Shown piece by piece: positions 22,795 through 31,650 of a stretch of DNA of 64,000 bases. The first letter of the stretch is position 1. Each line of letters begins with the position of its first letter. The position numbers and the translations under genes are program-made. Source of the DNA: JACQFK01 sp036383955 (GTDB taxonomy: Bacteria > Planctomycetota > MHYJ01 > JACPRB01); contig DASVNH010000243.1 of NCBI GenBank assembly GCA_036383955.1, positions 25,519 through 89,518 on the forward strand, written 5' to 3'. The notes beneath the pieces were generated by a model, which had not been told where the DNA came from, searched no databases, and saw nothing but the letters and a program-made list of their open reading frames with translations.

Positions 22795-23913
22795 TCAGTC
22801 GGTGATGGTCATGGAGCCCAGCCGCCGGAACGGGCGGACGACCAGGTCGAGCACCGTGCGGCGCTCCACGATGACGTCGGCTTCCAGCAGCAGGCCCGCG
22901 CGCAGCGGCTCCACGCCGCGCGGCCCCCGCACGTCGGCGGCGGACAGCCGGACCCACGCGCGGTAGCGGCCCTCCTCGTCGGCGTCCGGATCGATCCGGA
23001 CCAGCTCTCCGGCCGCCTGGCCGTAGTCCTGCCACGGATACGCGTCGAGGCGCATCCGCACGGGCATCGACACCCTCAGCCGGCGCATCGACGCGTTGGG
23101 CACCTGCAGCGCGACCATCAGGGGCCGGTCGTCGGGATTGATCGTCACCGCCGCCTCGCCCGGCGACAGGAAGCGCCCCGGATGCACCGCCGCCGCCTTC
23201 GTCACGACGCCGTCCACCGGCGACAGGACGCTCATCTGGCGCCGCGACTCCTTCAGCTGCTCGAGCTTCACCCGGACCCCTTCCAGCCGCGTCTCCAGCT
23301 CCCGGGCCTGCCGCTCCCGCTGGACCGCCTCCGTCTCGCCGCGCTGCAGCTCCGCGTCCAGCCGCGAGGTCCGCGAGCGCGCCTCGTTGAGCTCCTGCTC
23401 CTTCTGGTTCACCTGGAAGACCGACGCCGCCCCCTGCTCCAGGAGCGACTTCAAGCCCTTCACCTGCGACTCGAGGATGGAGATCGAGTTGCGCGCGAAC
23501 TCGCGCTCCTCCACCACCTTGCGGAGGACGTCGCGCCCGGACTTCGCCGCCTCGCGGTGCCGCTCGGCCTCGCCGATCCCCGCCCGCAGGTCCGCGTCGA
23601 GCTGCGAGGCTTCGCCCGCGACCTTGAAGGCGTCGAGCCGCAGCAGGATGTCGCCCTTCTTCACCCGCGCGCCCACCCGGGCCGGCGCCTCGATCACCAT
23701 GCCCGGCTCGGGCGCGCTGATCGCGATCGGCTCCCCCTCGATGAGCACCCGGCCGCGCGCCTGGACGACGACGTCCACCTCCGCGTAGGCCGCCCAGACG
23801 CCGGCCGCCGCCAGGAGCAGGAGGATGACGTAGAACAGGCCCCGGGACAGATGCGTGCCCGGCCCGGGCAGGACCCGGTCGAGCGCTTTCGACGGCGCCG
23901 CGGTCGTTTCCAT
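22795..23913 (-). CDS. HlyD-family membrane-fusion (adaptor) protein
   Basis: A 372-residue periplasmic adaptor of a type I-like exporter. After a cytoplasmic tail there is one membrane helix (about residues 25-45, LFYVILLLLAAAGVWAA). A biotinyl-lipoyl half follows (GRVLIEGEPIAISAPEPGMV), then a long coiled coil (about 95-225, for example SILESQVKGLKSLLEQGA), the second lipoyl half (LSPVDGVVTKAAAVHPGRFL) and a beta-barrel region. It lies 3 bp behind the C39-ABC transporter gene and is surely co-translated with it. No TolC-type outer-membrane partner is seen nearby. Confidence 0.9.
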   Translation of the reverse strand: METTAAPSKALDRVLPGPGTHLSRGLFYVILLLLAAAGVWAAYAEVDVVVQARGRVLIEGEPIAISAPEPGMVIEAPARVGARVKKGDILLRLDAFKVAGEASQLDADLRAGIGEAERHREAAKSGRDVLRKVVEEREFARNSISILESQVKGLKSLLEQGAASVFQVNQKEQELNEARSRTSRLDAELQRGETEAVQRERQARELETRLEGVRVKLEQLKESRRQMSVLSPVDGVVTKAAAVHPGRFLSPGEAAVTINPDDRPLMVALQVPNASMRRLRVSMPVRMRLDAYPWQDYGQAAGELVRIDPDADEEGRYRAWVRLSAADVRGPRGVEPLRAGLLLEADVIVERRTVLDLVVRPFRRLGSMTITD

Positions 23914-23916
23914 CGC

Positions 23917-26900
23917 CTACTCCTGCACCTGCTGGCCGACGAGGTTCGCGTAGAGCCCCGCCTTGCGCACCAGCTCCTCGTGCCGCCCGTCTTCCACGAT
24001 CGTGCCGCCGTCGAGCACCAGGATGCGGTCGGCGTCGCGGACCGTCGACAGCCGGTGCGCGATCACGATCGTCGTGCGGTCCCGCGCCGCGTCCCGCAGC
24101 GCCTGCTGGATCGCCCGCTCCGACTCGTTGTCGAGCGCCGAGGTCGCCTCGTCGAGCACCAGGATGTCGGGATTCCTCAGCAGCGCCCGCGCCAGGGCGA
24201 TGCGCTGGCGCTGGCCGCCGGACATCGACATCCCCCGCTCGCCGACCTTCGTGTCGTAGCCCATGCCCATCCCGGCGATGAAGTCGTGCGCGCCGGCCCG
24301 CTTGGCCGCCTCCACGACGCGGTCGAACGGGACGTCGGGATCCCCCAGCGCGATGTTCTCGCGGATCGTGCCCGAGAAGAGGAAGACCTCCTGCGGCACG
24401 ACGCCGATCCGCCGCCGCACGGCCCGGCGGTTCAGGGTGCGCACGTCGTGGCCGTCGAGCAGCACGCGCCCCTTCGACGCCCCGTACAGGCCGAGGATCA
24501 GCTTGGCGAGCGTCGACTTCCCCGAGCCGGAGCGCCCGACGACCGCCACCGTCTGGCCCGGCTGGAGGTCGAACGAGATCCCCGCGAGGGTCGGCTTGTC
24601 CTGGCCGCTGGAGTACTTGAAGGTCACCTTGTCGAAGGTGATCCGCCCCTTCAGCTTCTGCGGCGCCAGAAGCGTCCGGTCCTCTTCCTCGGGCTTCGCG
24701 TCGAACACGTCGTTTAGGCGCTCGAGGGCGTTCCCGACGTCCTGCAGCTGGTCCCACGCGTCGACGAGCCGGAGGATGGGCGCGATGACGCTCGCGGCCA
24801 TGGCGGTGAACGCGAGCAGCTGGCCGACGGTCATCGTCCCGGCCATGACCTGCCCCGCCCCGTACCAGAGGAAGAGGATCGCGCTCGACGTCTGCAGGAA
24901 CGTCGCGAGCGTGGAATACACGACCTCCAGGCGCGCCCCTTTCCGGGCGGCGAGGACCGACTCCACGAACTGCGTCTCCATCTTCCAGCGCACGGCGCTC
25001 TCGACGGCGGTGGCCTTGACGGTGCCGATGCCGGTGAACGTCTCGATCATGGAGCTCCAGGCGTCGGCATGCCGCGCGAAGTGCTCCCGCCGGTTGCGGC
25101 GGATGGCGGGCGTGAACGCGAGCATGAGCAGGACGAAGAGCGGAACGACCGCGAGCACCACGAGCATGAGCTTCACGTTGTAGTAGCCCATCAGCGCGAA
25201 GTAGCCCAGGGCGAGCACGGTGTCGAGGATGATGCCGGGGATCGTGCCGACGAGGGCGTCGCGGATCTTGTCGTTCTCGCCGACGCGCGAGATGACGTCG
25301 CCGACGCGGCGGAGGTCGAAGAAGCGCATCGGCAGGCTGAGGACGTGGCGAAGGAAGTCGGAGACGAGCCGGGCGTTGGCGGAGGTCGAGACGTGGAGCA
25401 GCAGCGAGCGGCGCACGGCGGTGAGGAGGGCCTGGAAGATCGCGACGCCGAGCATGCCGAGGAGGAGGACGTTCAGGAGGTCGGCCGACCCGCTGACGAT
25501 GACGCGGTCGAGGATGGTCTGGGTGAAGAGGGGGATCCCCAGGCCGAGGACGCTGAGGAGCAGCGACGCCCCCAGCACCTCGCCGAGCAGGCCGGCGTGG
25601 GGGCGGAGCAGGGGCCAGAAGCGGCGGAACGGGCTCTTGATCTTCTCGGTCGAGCCGAACTTCGCGGTCGGCACGAGCTCGAGGGCGCGGCCCGTCCAGC
25701 CCCGCTTGAATTCGTCGGCGCTCAGCCGCCGCGGCGCGATGCCGGGATCGCCCACCAGGACGCCCTTCGCGGACGCCTCCCAGAGGACGATGTAGTGGTA
25801 GCCTTCCCAGTGAACGATGGCGGGCAGGGTCAGGTCCTCGAGCGCCTCGTACGACATCTGGAGCCCGCGGGCGTGGAAGCCCAGCGACTCCGCCGCCTGC
25901 GCCACCGACCACATCGTGGCCCCGTCGGCGTCCACGTTCGCGAGGTCCCGCAGGCGCGCCACCCCCACCGGCGACCCGTAATACTCCGTGATCATCGCCA
26001 GGCACGCGGCGCCGCAGTCGGTCTCGTCGTGCTGGCGGACGTAGGGGTATTTCTTCAGCAGCCGGCGCCAGAGCGGTCCGCGGACCCCGGCGTCGACGGC
26101 CGCCTCCCCCTCGCCGGCCTCCGCGTCCGGAGCCGCCAGCTCCTGGGACGCCTCGGCGCCTCCGACGGCCTCCGCGCGATAGAGCTCCGCCCGCTCCTCG
26201 AGCCGGGCGCGGAACGCCGGCGAGGCGGCGAGCGCGCGGTCGAAGCCCGCCTTGCTCATCGCGTAGAGCTGGCAGTCGGTGCCGGCGACGACGCTCGCCG
26301 CGCGCGGCGCGCCCGTGAGCAGGGCGAGCTCGCCGAAGAACTCGCCCGGACCGATCTGGCCCACGACGCGCTCCGCGCTGCCGTCCTTGCGCAGCGCCTG
26401 GAGCGAGCCGGAGCGCACGATGAAGAAGCGGTCGCCCGGATCGCCCTGCTTCACCACCACGTCGCCGCGCCGCGCGGGGCGCTCCTCGAACTCGGTGATC
26501 AGGCTCCGCAGCACGTGGGCCGGCAGCGTCTCCAGGGCGGTGTACTGCTTGAGGAAGTTCTGGAGCCCCATGCTCGAGACGAGCTTGCGGAAGGGCTCCA
26601 CGACGCCCGGATTGCGCTCGATCGCGCGCTGGAAGTCGGCGCGGCCGATGCGGAGCAGGATGAGCTCGTCGGCGGCCCGGGCCGTCGCGTTCCGCGGCTC
26701 CGTCGACAGCAGCGCGGTGATGCCCAGGACTTCGCCCTCCTGGAGGAGCGCGAGGCTGACTTCCTCCCCGCTCGCGCCGGTCCCCACGACCCGGGCGCGG
26801 CCGGAGACGATGACGAACATGGCGTCGGCGGCGTCGCCTTCATGGAAGACGTTCTCGCCGAAGGGGTAGGTCTTGAGGGTGGAGGCGTTCGCCAGCGCCT

Positions 26901-26973
26901 GGAGCGCGGCGGCGTCCAGCAGGGACAGAGGCCCGACGTTTCCCAGAACTTCGAGTTTGCGCTTCGCGTTCAT
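23917..26973 (-). CDS. C39 peptidase ABC exporter with two cyclic-nucleotide-binding domains
   Basis: A 1,018-residue exporter of the peptidase-containing ABC transporter type, with a cNMP module reminiscent of cyanobacterial HetC-like transporters. Two CRP-type cNMP-binding domains (about 35-125 and 155-245; GEFFGELALLTGAPRAASV in the second) are followed by a linker and the C39 peptidase (about 305-430). All three catalytic residues are in place: Cys320 in DETDCGAACLAM, His393 in GYHYIVLWE, Asp409 in VGDPG. Then come the membrane domain (about 455-740) and the nucleotide-binding domain with Walker A GRSGSGKST (about 813), signature MSGGQRQR (917) and Walker B ILVLDEATSALD (937). It should cleave after the GG of the five leader peptides and export the cores. 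The start is ATG 26973; the longer frame is spurious. Confidence 0.92.
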   Translation of the reverse strand: MNAKRKLEVLGNVGPLSLLDAAALQALANASTLKTYPFGENVFHEGDAADAMFVIVSGRARVVGTGASGEEVSLALLQEGEVLGITALLSTEPRNATARAADELILLRIGRADFQRAIERNPGVVEPFRKLVSSMGLQNFLKQYTALETLPAHVLRSLITEFEERPARRGDVVVKQGDPGDRFFIVRSGSLQALRKDGSAERVVGQIGPGEFFGELALLTGAPRAASVVAGTDCQLYAMSKAGFDRALAASPAFRARLEERAELYRAEAVGGAEASQELAAPDAEAGEGEAAVDAGVRGPLWRRLLKKYPYVRQHDETDCGAACLAMITEYYGSPVGVARLRDLANVDADGATMWSVAQAAESLGFHARGLQMSYEALEDLTLPAIVHWEGYHYIVLWEASAKGVLVGDPGIAPRRLSADEFKRGWTGRALELVPTAKFGSTEKIKSPFRRFWPLLRPHAGLLGEVLGASLLLSVLGLGIPLFTQTILDRVIVSGSADLLNVLLLGMLGVAIFQALLTAVRRSLLLHVSTSANARLVSDFLRHVLSLPMRFFDLRRVGDVISRVGENDKIRDALVGTIPGIILDTVLALGYFALMGYYNVKLMLVVLAVVPLFVLLMLAFTPAIRRNRREHFARHADAWSSMIETFTGIGTVKATAVESAVRWKMETQFVESVLAARKGARLEVVYSTLATFLQTSSAILFLWYGAGQVMAGTMTVGQLLAFTAMAASVIAPILRLVDAWDQLQDVGNALERLNDVFDAKPEEEDRTLLAPQKLKGRITFDKVTFKYSSGQDKPTLAGISFDLQPGQTVAVVGRSGSGKSTLAKLILGLYGASKGRVLLDGHDVRTLNRRAVRRRIGVVPQEVFLFSGTIRENIALGDPDVPFDRVVEAAKRAGAHDFIAGMGMGYDTKVGERGMSMSGGQRQRIALARALLRNPDILVLDEATSALDNESERAIQQALRDAARDRTTIVIAHRLSTVRDADRILVLDGGTIVEDGRHEELVRKAGLYANLVGQQVQE

Positions 26974-27060
26974 GGGGATTCCGGGACAATCGTCTCCGTC
27001 CCCGCGGAGCCTGTCAAGGACGGAGAGTAACGCCGGACGTCGCGCGCGGATCCGCCCTTC

Positions 27061-27405
27061 ATGGTCGTCTGGGCGTACGAGGCGGGCCTGCGGCACGTCG
27101 TGGAGCGGGAGCTCGACCTCCTGCCCCTGCTCCAGCGCGTGGCGCGCCGGGCCCCCGAAAAGCCCGTCGACCCGGCGGAGGCCTCGGACGCCCTCGCCGC
27201 GGCGGAGTGCGTCGCCGCCGCCGCCGGCCGCCCGCCGGCCGATCCGCCCGACCTCCTGCTCCGCTGGCTCTCCGCCCACCCGAGCGCGCCGTCCGTCCCC
27301 CTCATGGCCGCCGCGATCAAGGCGCTCGACCGCCTGCGCGGCGAAGCGGCCCTGCCGCCGGGCGCCCCGCTCGACGACATCCGCTCGCGCCTGAGCGGCC
27401 GCTAG
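27061..27405 (+). CDS. Small hypothetical protein, weakly DUF4259-like
   Basis: A 114-residue Ala/Leu/Pro-rich helical protein. The stretch ALAAAECVAAAAGRPPADPP followed by LLLRWLSAHP is reminiscent of DUF4259 proteins, which are of unknown function. The normal DUF4259 N-terminus is missing. It is transcribed divergently from the C39 exporter with an 87-bp gap and no Shine-Dalgarno site that I can see. It ends 3 bp before the convergent methyltransferase stop. A link to the peptide system is possible only by position. Confidence 0.5.
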   Translation: MVVWAYEAGLRHVVERELDLLPLLQRVARRAPEKPVDPAEASDALAAAECVAAAAGRPPADPPDLLLRWLSAHPSAPSVPLMAAAIKALDRLRGEAALPPGAPLDDIRSRLSGR

Positions 27406-28440
27406 TTATTTGTAAGCGATGGCCGCGCTGGACGCGCCCGCGAGGTGGAGGACCTCGAAGCGCTTGAAGCCGACCTGGCCGCACCAGCCGCGGAAATCGG
27501 CGCCCGAGTAGTCGAAGGCGTCGCCGAACTCGATCAGCATGTTCAGCGACATGAGCAGGCCGAAGACGTTCTCGCGGCGGGCGTCGTCGATGAGGGCCTC
27601 GATCGCGACCAGCGCGCCGCCGGGCGGAAGGGCGTCGTAGGCCGCGCGGATCAGCCGCATCTTCTTCTCGAGGTTCCAGTCGTGCAGGATCATGCCCATG
27701 GTGATGACGTCGGCCTTGGGCAGGGGGTCCTTGAAGAAGTCGCCCGACGCCGTGCCGACGCGGTCGCTCAGGCCGAGCGCGGCGATGTGGCGCTTCGCGA
27801 TGGGCTCGACCGCCGGGAGGTCGAAGGAGACGCCGCGGACGTGCGGGTGCCGCTTCGCCACCTCCGTGCAGAGGAGGCCGGTCGCGCCGCCGACGTCGCA
27901 GAGGGTCTTGAAGCGGGAGAAGTCGAACTTCTCCGCGAAGGCCTCGAAGTTGATCCGCGACAGCCCCGTCATGGCGCCCATGAACTGCTCGAGGCGCGGC
28001 AGCTCCTCGTAGAGGGTCTCGAACATCCCCTTCTGCCCGTGCTTGTCCTCGTTCTGCGCCTTGCCCGTCCGCAGCGCTTCGGGGAGGTCGTGCCAGAACT
28101 TGAAGAGGCGGGCGTTGAGCATCACGAAGATGCCGCCGACGTAGCGCGGGCTGCTCCGGACGAGATAGAGCTCGCCGGCCGGGGTGTTGAAATAGCGCGC
28201 CGACGGCCCGTCGCCCTCCCGGTCGAGGAACTTCATCGCGACCAGGGCGTCGAAGAAATCGGCGATGCCGCGCGGATGCAGCCGCAGCTCCGCGCCGAGC
28301 TCCGCCCCGGTGAGGCGCCGCCCGGCGAGCTTGCTGAACAGGTCGAATTCGACCGCGGTCAGGAGGACCTTCGACGACCAGAAGCCGAAGGCCGTCTGGA
28401 GGATGGGACCCGGCTCGGGGAGCGCGGCGGAAGTCGTCAT
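27406..28440 (-). CDS. SAM-dependent methyltransferase (O-methyltransferase family 2-like)
   Basis: A 344-residue class I methyltransferase with the architecture of hydroxyindole/acetylserotonin-type O-methyltransferases. It has an N-terminal winged-helix dimerisation domain (about residues 15-105, AVEFDLFSKLAGRRLTGAEL) and a C-terminal Rossmann domain. The SAM motif is LCDVGGATGLLCTEVAK (about 184-200), and the MGMILHDW segment normally holds the catalytic His region (about 249-256). The substrate is unknown. Single gene, convergent with 27061-27405. Confidence 0.85.
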   Translation of the reverse strand: MTTSAALPEPGPILQTAFGFWSSKVLLTAVEFDLFSKLAGRRLTGAELGAELRLHPRGIADFFDALVAMKFLDREGDGPSARYFNTPAGELYLVRSSPRYVGGIFVMLNARLFKFWHDLPEALRTGKAQNEDKHGQKGMFETLYEELPRLEQFMGAMTGLSRINFEAFAEKFDFSRFKTLCDVGGATGLLCTEVAKRHPHVRGVSFDLPAVEPIAKRHIAALGLSDRVGTASGDFFKDPLPKADVITMGMILHDWNLEKKMRLIRAAYDALPPGGALVAIEALIDDARRENVFGLLMSLNMLIEFGDAFDYSGADFRGWCGQVGFKRFEVLHLAGASSAAIAYK

Positions 28441-28486
28441 CGGGGTATTAGAGCGGCGGCCCCGTTCGCCGGGAAACGAAATCGCC

Positions 28487-29929
28487 CTACTTGCGGGGCT
28501 TGGCGGGCCAGAGGCCGTTCAGGATCTCGACCGTCCGGTCGACGAGCGCGCGGCCGCCCTCGGGGCCCACCAGACCGCTCTCCGGAATGGCGCTGTACCC
28601 GCCGCCCGCCACGGCCCGCTCCGTGGGAAGATAGCCGCCGCAGCCGCAAGCGAGCTGGATCACGAAGGTCTGCAGCGCCCGGCTTCGCGCGCGCATCTGG
28701 ACCCCGTAGTCGAGGAAAAGCTCGAAGGCGTTCGAGGCGATCGCGACGTCCCCCAGCCGCAGCACGTGGAGCTCCATCGGATAGACGGCGTAGTCGTCCG
28801 GCCGCTCGTAGCGCTTCAGCACCTCGCCGTGCCAGCGCAGGCGGGAGATGTCGGTCGACGTCCGCTGTTCGACGGGCTTCTTCTCGAGCGGCGCGACGAT
28901 CGCCCGGGCCGCGTCCGCCTCGGCCGGCGTCACCTTCCGGCCGGGGAGCTTCAGGTCCTCCACGCGGTGCGCGAAGGGGACGTCGGTCTGAACCTCGTTC
29001 TTCACCGCGCGCCAGGCGTAGTCCACGGCGTCGGCCATGCGCTGGGCGATGGCCCGCGTCTCCGTCACGCCGCCGTGCAGCTTCCGCATGCGGGCGTCCG
29101 CGGCCTTGCGGAGCTGCGGATGCGGCGACTGGTCGCCCGCCGCGCCGCACCAGCCCAGGACCTGAAGCGCCGCGCCGTGGCGCTCCCGCAGGAGCAACCG
29201 GACGTCGTCCCAGAAATCGGACGAGATCGTGTTCGCGTTCTCGACGACCTGCGAAGGACAGGCGACGTTGATCGCCACGCCCGTGAGCCGGCGCTCGCCG
29301 TCGAAGAAGAAGAGGCTCTCGACCCCGTGGTCTTCGCCGCCCTCGACGCCCCGGAAGTCGGGCCGGTCGTTCCGCCCGTACATGGCGGCTTTGCCGTCCG
29401 CGTAAGTCATGCGGCGGTTGAGCCCGACCACGGCGTAGCCGAGCCCCCAGGTGACGCCGCCGGGCTTGCGGCCGCTCCAGGCGTCGACGACCGCCTCCGC
29501 GGCGCGGCCCAGGAAGAAGTCGACGTACTCCGCCGGCTTCATCACGCCCTCCTCCGTGACGTCGTACCACCCGTCGTCCGTGACCGGGCCGGTATGCGTG
29601 TGCGTGGCGCTGAGCAGGAGCTTGCGGAGGTCGAAGCCCTCGAGCTTGCCCTCCAGAAGCTTCCGCAGGCGGGCCTGGATGCCGTCGCGGATCGCCACCA
29701 GGTCGCAGGAGACGAGGATGCCCTGCTCGAGGGAGCCGTCGGCGCTCCGGGTCTCGAGCGCGAGGGCGGTGACCGAAAGGCGGGCCGCGACGCCGGTGGA
29801 GATCCGCTTGTGGAACTGGCCGGCGAGCGCGACGGGGCGGTCCGGCGTGATGTCGCGGCTCGCCCAGCCCACGTGGAGCTTGCCGGACGGGACATCCTGG
29901 GCCAGAACGAGCAGCAGAACGATCATCAT
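28487..29929 (-). CDS. Neutral/alkaline ceramidase-like secreted hydrolase
   Basis: A 480-residue secreted protein (signal MMIVLLLVLAQDVPSG) of the neutral-ceramidase N-terminal superfamily common in planctomycetes. Visible blocks are VGWASRDITPDRPVALAGQ, the zinc-ligand-like LLSATHTHTGPV (about residues 117-128), ACPSQVVE and a GWCGAAGDQSPHPQ motif. The true substrate may be a polysaccharide or lipid rather than ceramide. A much longer frame extends upstream, but the start at the ATG pair 29929/29926 behind taggatcct gives the signal peptide. Divergent from the zinc-ribbon gene at 30096. Confidence 0.8.
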   Translation of the reverse strand: MMIVLLLVLAQDVPSGKLHVGWASRDITPDRPVALAGQFHKRISTGVAARLSVTALALETRSADGSLEQGILVSCDLVAIRDGIQARLRKLLEGKLEGFDLRKLLLSATHTHTGPVTDDGWYDVTEEGVMKPAEYVDFFLGRAAEAVVDAWSGRKPGGVTWGLGYAVVGLNRRMTYADGKAAMYGRNDRPDFRGVEGGEDHGVESLFFFDGERRLTGVAINVACPSQVVENANTISSDFWDDVRLLLRERHGAALQVLGWCGAAGDQSPHPQLRKAADARMRKLHGGVTETRAIAQRMADAVDYAWRAVKNEVQTDVPFAHRVEDLKLPGRKVTPAEADAARAIVAPLEKKPVEQRTSTDISRLRWHGEVLKRYERPDDYAVYPMELHVLRLGDVAIASNAFELFLDYGVQMRARSRALQTFVIQLACGCGGYLPTERAVAGGGYSAIPESGLVGPEGGRALVDRTVEILNGLWPAKPRK

Positions 29930-30095
29930 GAGGATCCTACGCTCGGGCGCGGTACGGAAAAGCGCGGCCGACCTATTAAAACGCGCGGGGCGAACAGACC
30001 GGTAACTTTCGACGGCAGACGGCATATGGAACCCCATGCCGGTCGACACCCTTGATCCGATCGCCTTTGTGACCGACCGTCGTTGGACGATTCCC

Positions 30096-30848
30096 ATGGT
30101 GAAGTGCGTGAAATGCGGGACGGCTTGGACGTCCTCGGGGCTGCCGTTCTGCCCGATCTGCGACACCCGGGTGGAAGAAACTGCCGTTTTTTCGAAGACG
30201 CCGACGCCCGCGGTCAGTTACGCCTCCTCGGACGGCTCCGCCCGCAAAGCGTCGAACGGCAGCGCGGTCCTGGACGTTTCCCCCGAGCTCCGAACGGCCG
30301 AAACGCGCGTGCTGCCGCAAGTCCGCGCGGCGGACACGGCGCCGGTCGAGGCCGTCCTGAAGCCGGAACCCGACCTGGCTCCGCCCGCGCCGACGCTACC
30401 GCTGGATGAGGCTCCCGATGAAACCCGGGTGCTCCGGATCCCCCAGGACGAGTCGGCGATCCTCTCGACGCGCTCCTGGGCGGAGACGTTGCGGGCTCCC
30501 GCGAGACCGATGAACGGTCCCCTGATCCTGGGAATCCTGGCCTTCGTGCCGGCCCTGCTGCTTCCGTTGACGCTGGCGTTTGAAGGCACCCGGGTGCTGG
30601 GCATCCTGGGCTTCTGCATGAGCGGGTTCTCCGCGCCGTTCGCGCCCATCGCGTGGATCGCCGGAGTGAGCCTGGAAAAGCGCCGTCGGGACCAGGGACT
30701 CCGCCCGGAGCGCGCGGTTTCCATCGGTCGAAGGCTGGGACAGGCCGCCACGCTGCTCCTGGTCGCCGAAATGACCTTCGCGCTCGTCGGAATCGCGGTT
30801 CTCCGCCTGTCCGGGAACTTCCCCCCCTCGTTCTGGTCCGGTTTCTAA
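30096..30848 (+). CDS. Zinc-ribbon membrane protein (DUF4190-like C-terminus)
   Basis: A 250-residue protein with an N-terminal zinc ribbon (VKCVKCG and FCPIC, about residues 3-23), a long acidic Pro/Ala-rich linker, and a C-terminal membrane part with two to three helices (about 138-160 GILAFVPALLLPLTL, 165-190, and 215-240). The end resembles DUF4190-type membrane modules (VLGILGFCMSGFSAPFAPIAWIAG). The function is unknown. The start at 30096 was chosen because the zinc ribbon begins there; an in-frame ATG at 30036 is possible. Confidence 0.65.
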   Translation: MVKCVKCGTAWTSSGLPFCPICDTRVEETAVFSKTPTPAVSYASSDGSARKASNGSAVLDVSPELRTAETRVLPQVRAADTAPVEAVLKPEPDLAPPAPTLPLDEAPDETRVLRIPQDESAILSTRSWAETLRAPARPMNGPLILGILAFVPALLLPLTLAFEGTRVLGILGFCMSGFSAPFAPIAWIAGVSLEKRRRDQGLRPERAVSIGRRLGQAATLLLVAEMTFALVGIAVLRLSGNFPPSFWSGF

Positions 30849-30873
30849 AGGCAACTCTCAGGAGTGATGGTCT

Positions 30874-31650
30874 ATGGAATCCAAAGTGACGGTCTCGATC
30901 GCGGCCCTCGATATCCCCGGTGCGCCCGCCAACCCCTCCGCTCCCTTTCCGGATGTCGATGACGCCGCGACTCCGAATCCCCCGGACGTCATCGCGACCT
31001 TCCGTCGCGTCGTCCTGAGCCGCTTCACCGCCTTCGGCTGCTTCGCCCTGGGCATCTTCGGATGCGCGTCCTCTTCGGGAACCGAGGGGGTCGATCGCAC
31101 CGACGCGGCCGGCGACGTCGTGATCCGCTTCCGGGACGAAGCCGTGAAGACCGACGCCGCGATCGTGAAGGCGCTCGGGAGCATGGACGACGTCCCGCGG
31201 GCCATCGCGCTGGACGCGCGTCCGGCGCTCGACACGTTCGCGCGCGACGTGGTCGAGCTCGACGCGAGAGCGGCGGCGCTGTCGGCCGCGGCCGGCGAAA
31301 TGAAGTCGAAGGTGACGGCCTACCTGGATCGCCGGGAGAAGGATGCCGGGACCATCGTGAATCCCGAGCTCCGCGCCAGCTCGATGGACCGCCGGCGCGA
31401 AGTCGACGACTCGATGGAGAAGATCGACCGCGTCCTCCTGGAGGCCCTTCCGCCGCTCGCGGAGCAGCGTACGCAGATGCGCGACGTCCTGACGTTCCTG
31501 GCGAACGACCTCACTCCACGCGGCCTGGCGGCGGTGAAGGACGCGCAGGCAAAGGCGCATGAGAACGGCGCCAAGGTCCGCAAGCTCCTCATCCCCGTCA
31601 TCGAGCGGGCGGAGCTCGTCGCCCTCGAGATCTCGCCGGCCAGGCGCTAG
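30874..31650 (+). CDS. Putative lipoprotein with helical coiled-coil body
   Basis: A 258-residue protein I do not recognise. A 50-residue N-terminal region precedes a hydrophobic segment ending in a lipobox-like sequence (FALGIFGCASSSG), so the start may be further downstream. The body (about residues 75-255) is alpha-helical with many Ala, Asp, Lys and Arg residues and several heptad-like stretches (AALSAAAGEMKSKVTAYL). It is 25 bp behind the zinc-ribbon membrane protein and probably in the same unit. A weak resemblance to DUF2959 helical proteins is not enough to assign it. Confidence 0.55.
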   Translation: MESKVTVSIAALDIPGAPANPSAPFPDVDDAATPNPPDVIATFRRVVLSRFTAFGCFALGIFGCASSSGTEGVDRTDAAGDVVIRFRDEAVKTDAAIVKALGSMDDVPRAIALDARPALDTFARDVVELDARAAALSAAAGEMKSKVTAYLDRREKDAGTIVNPELRASSMDRRREVDDSMEKIDRVLLEALPPLAEQRTQMRDVLTFLANDLTPRGLAAVKDAQAKAHENGAKVRKLLIPVIERAELVALEISPARR

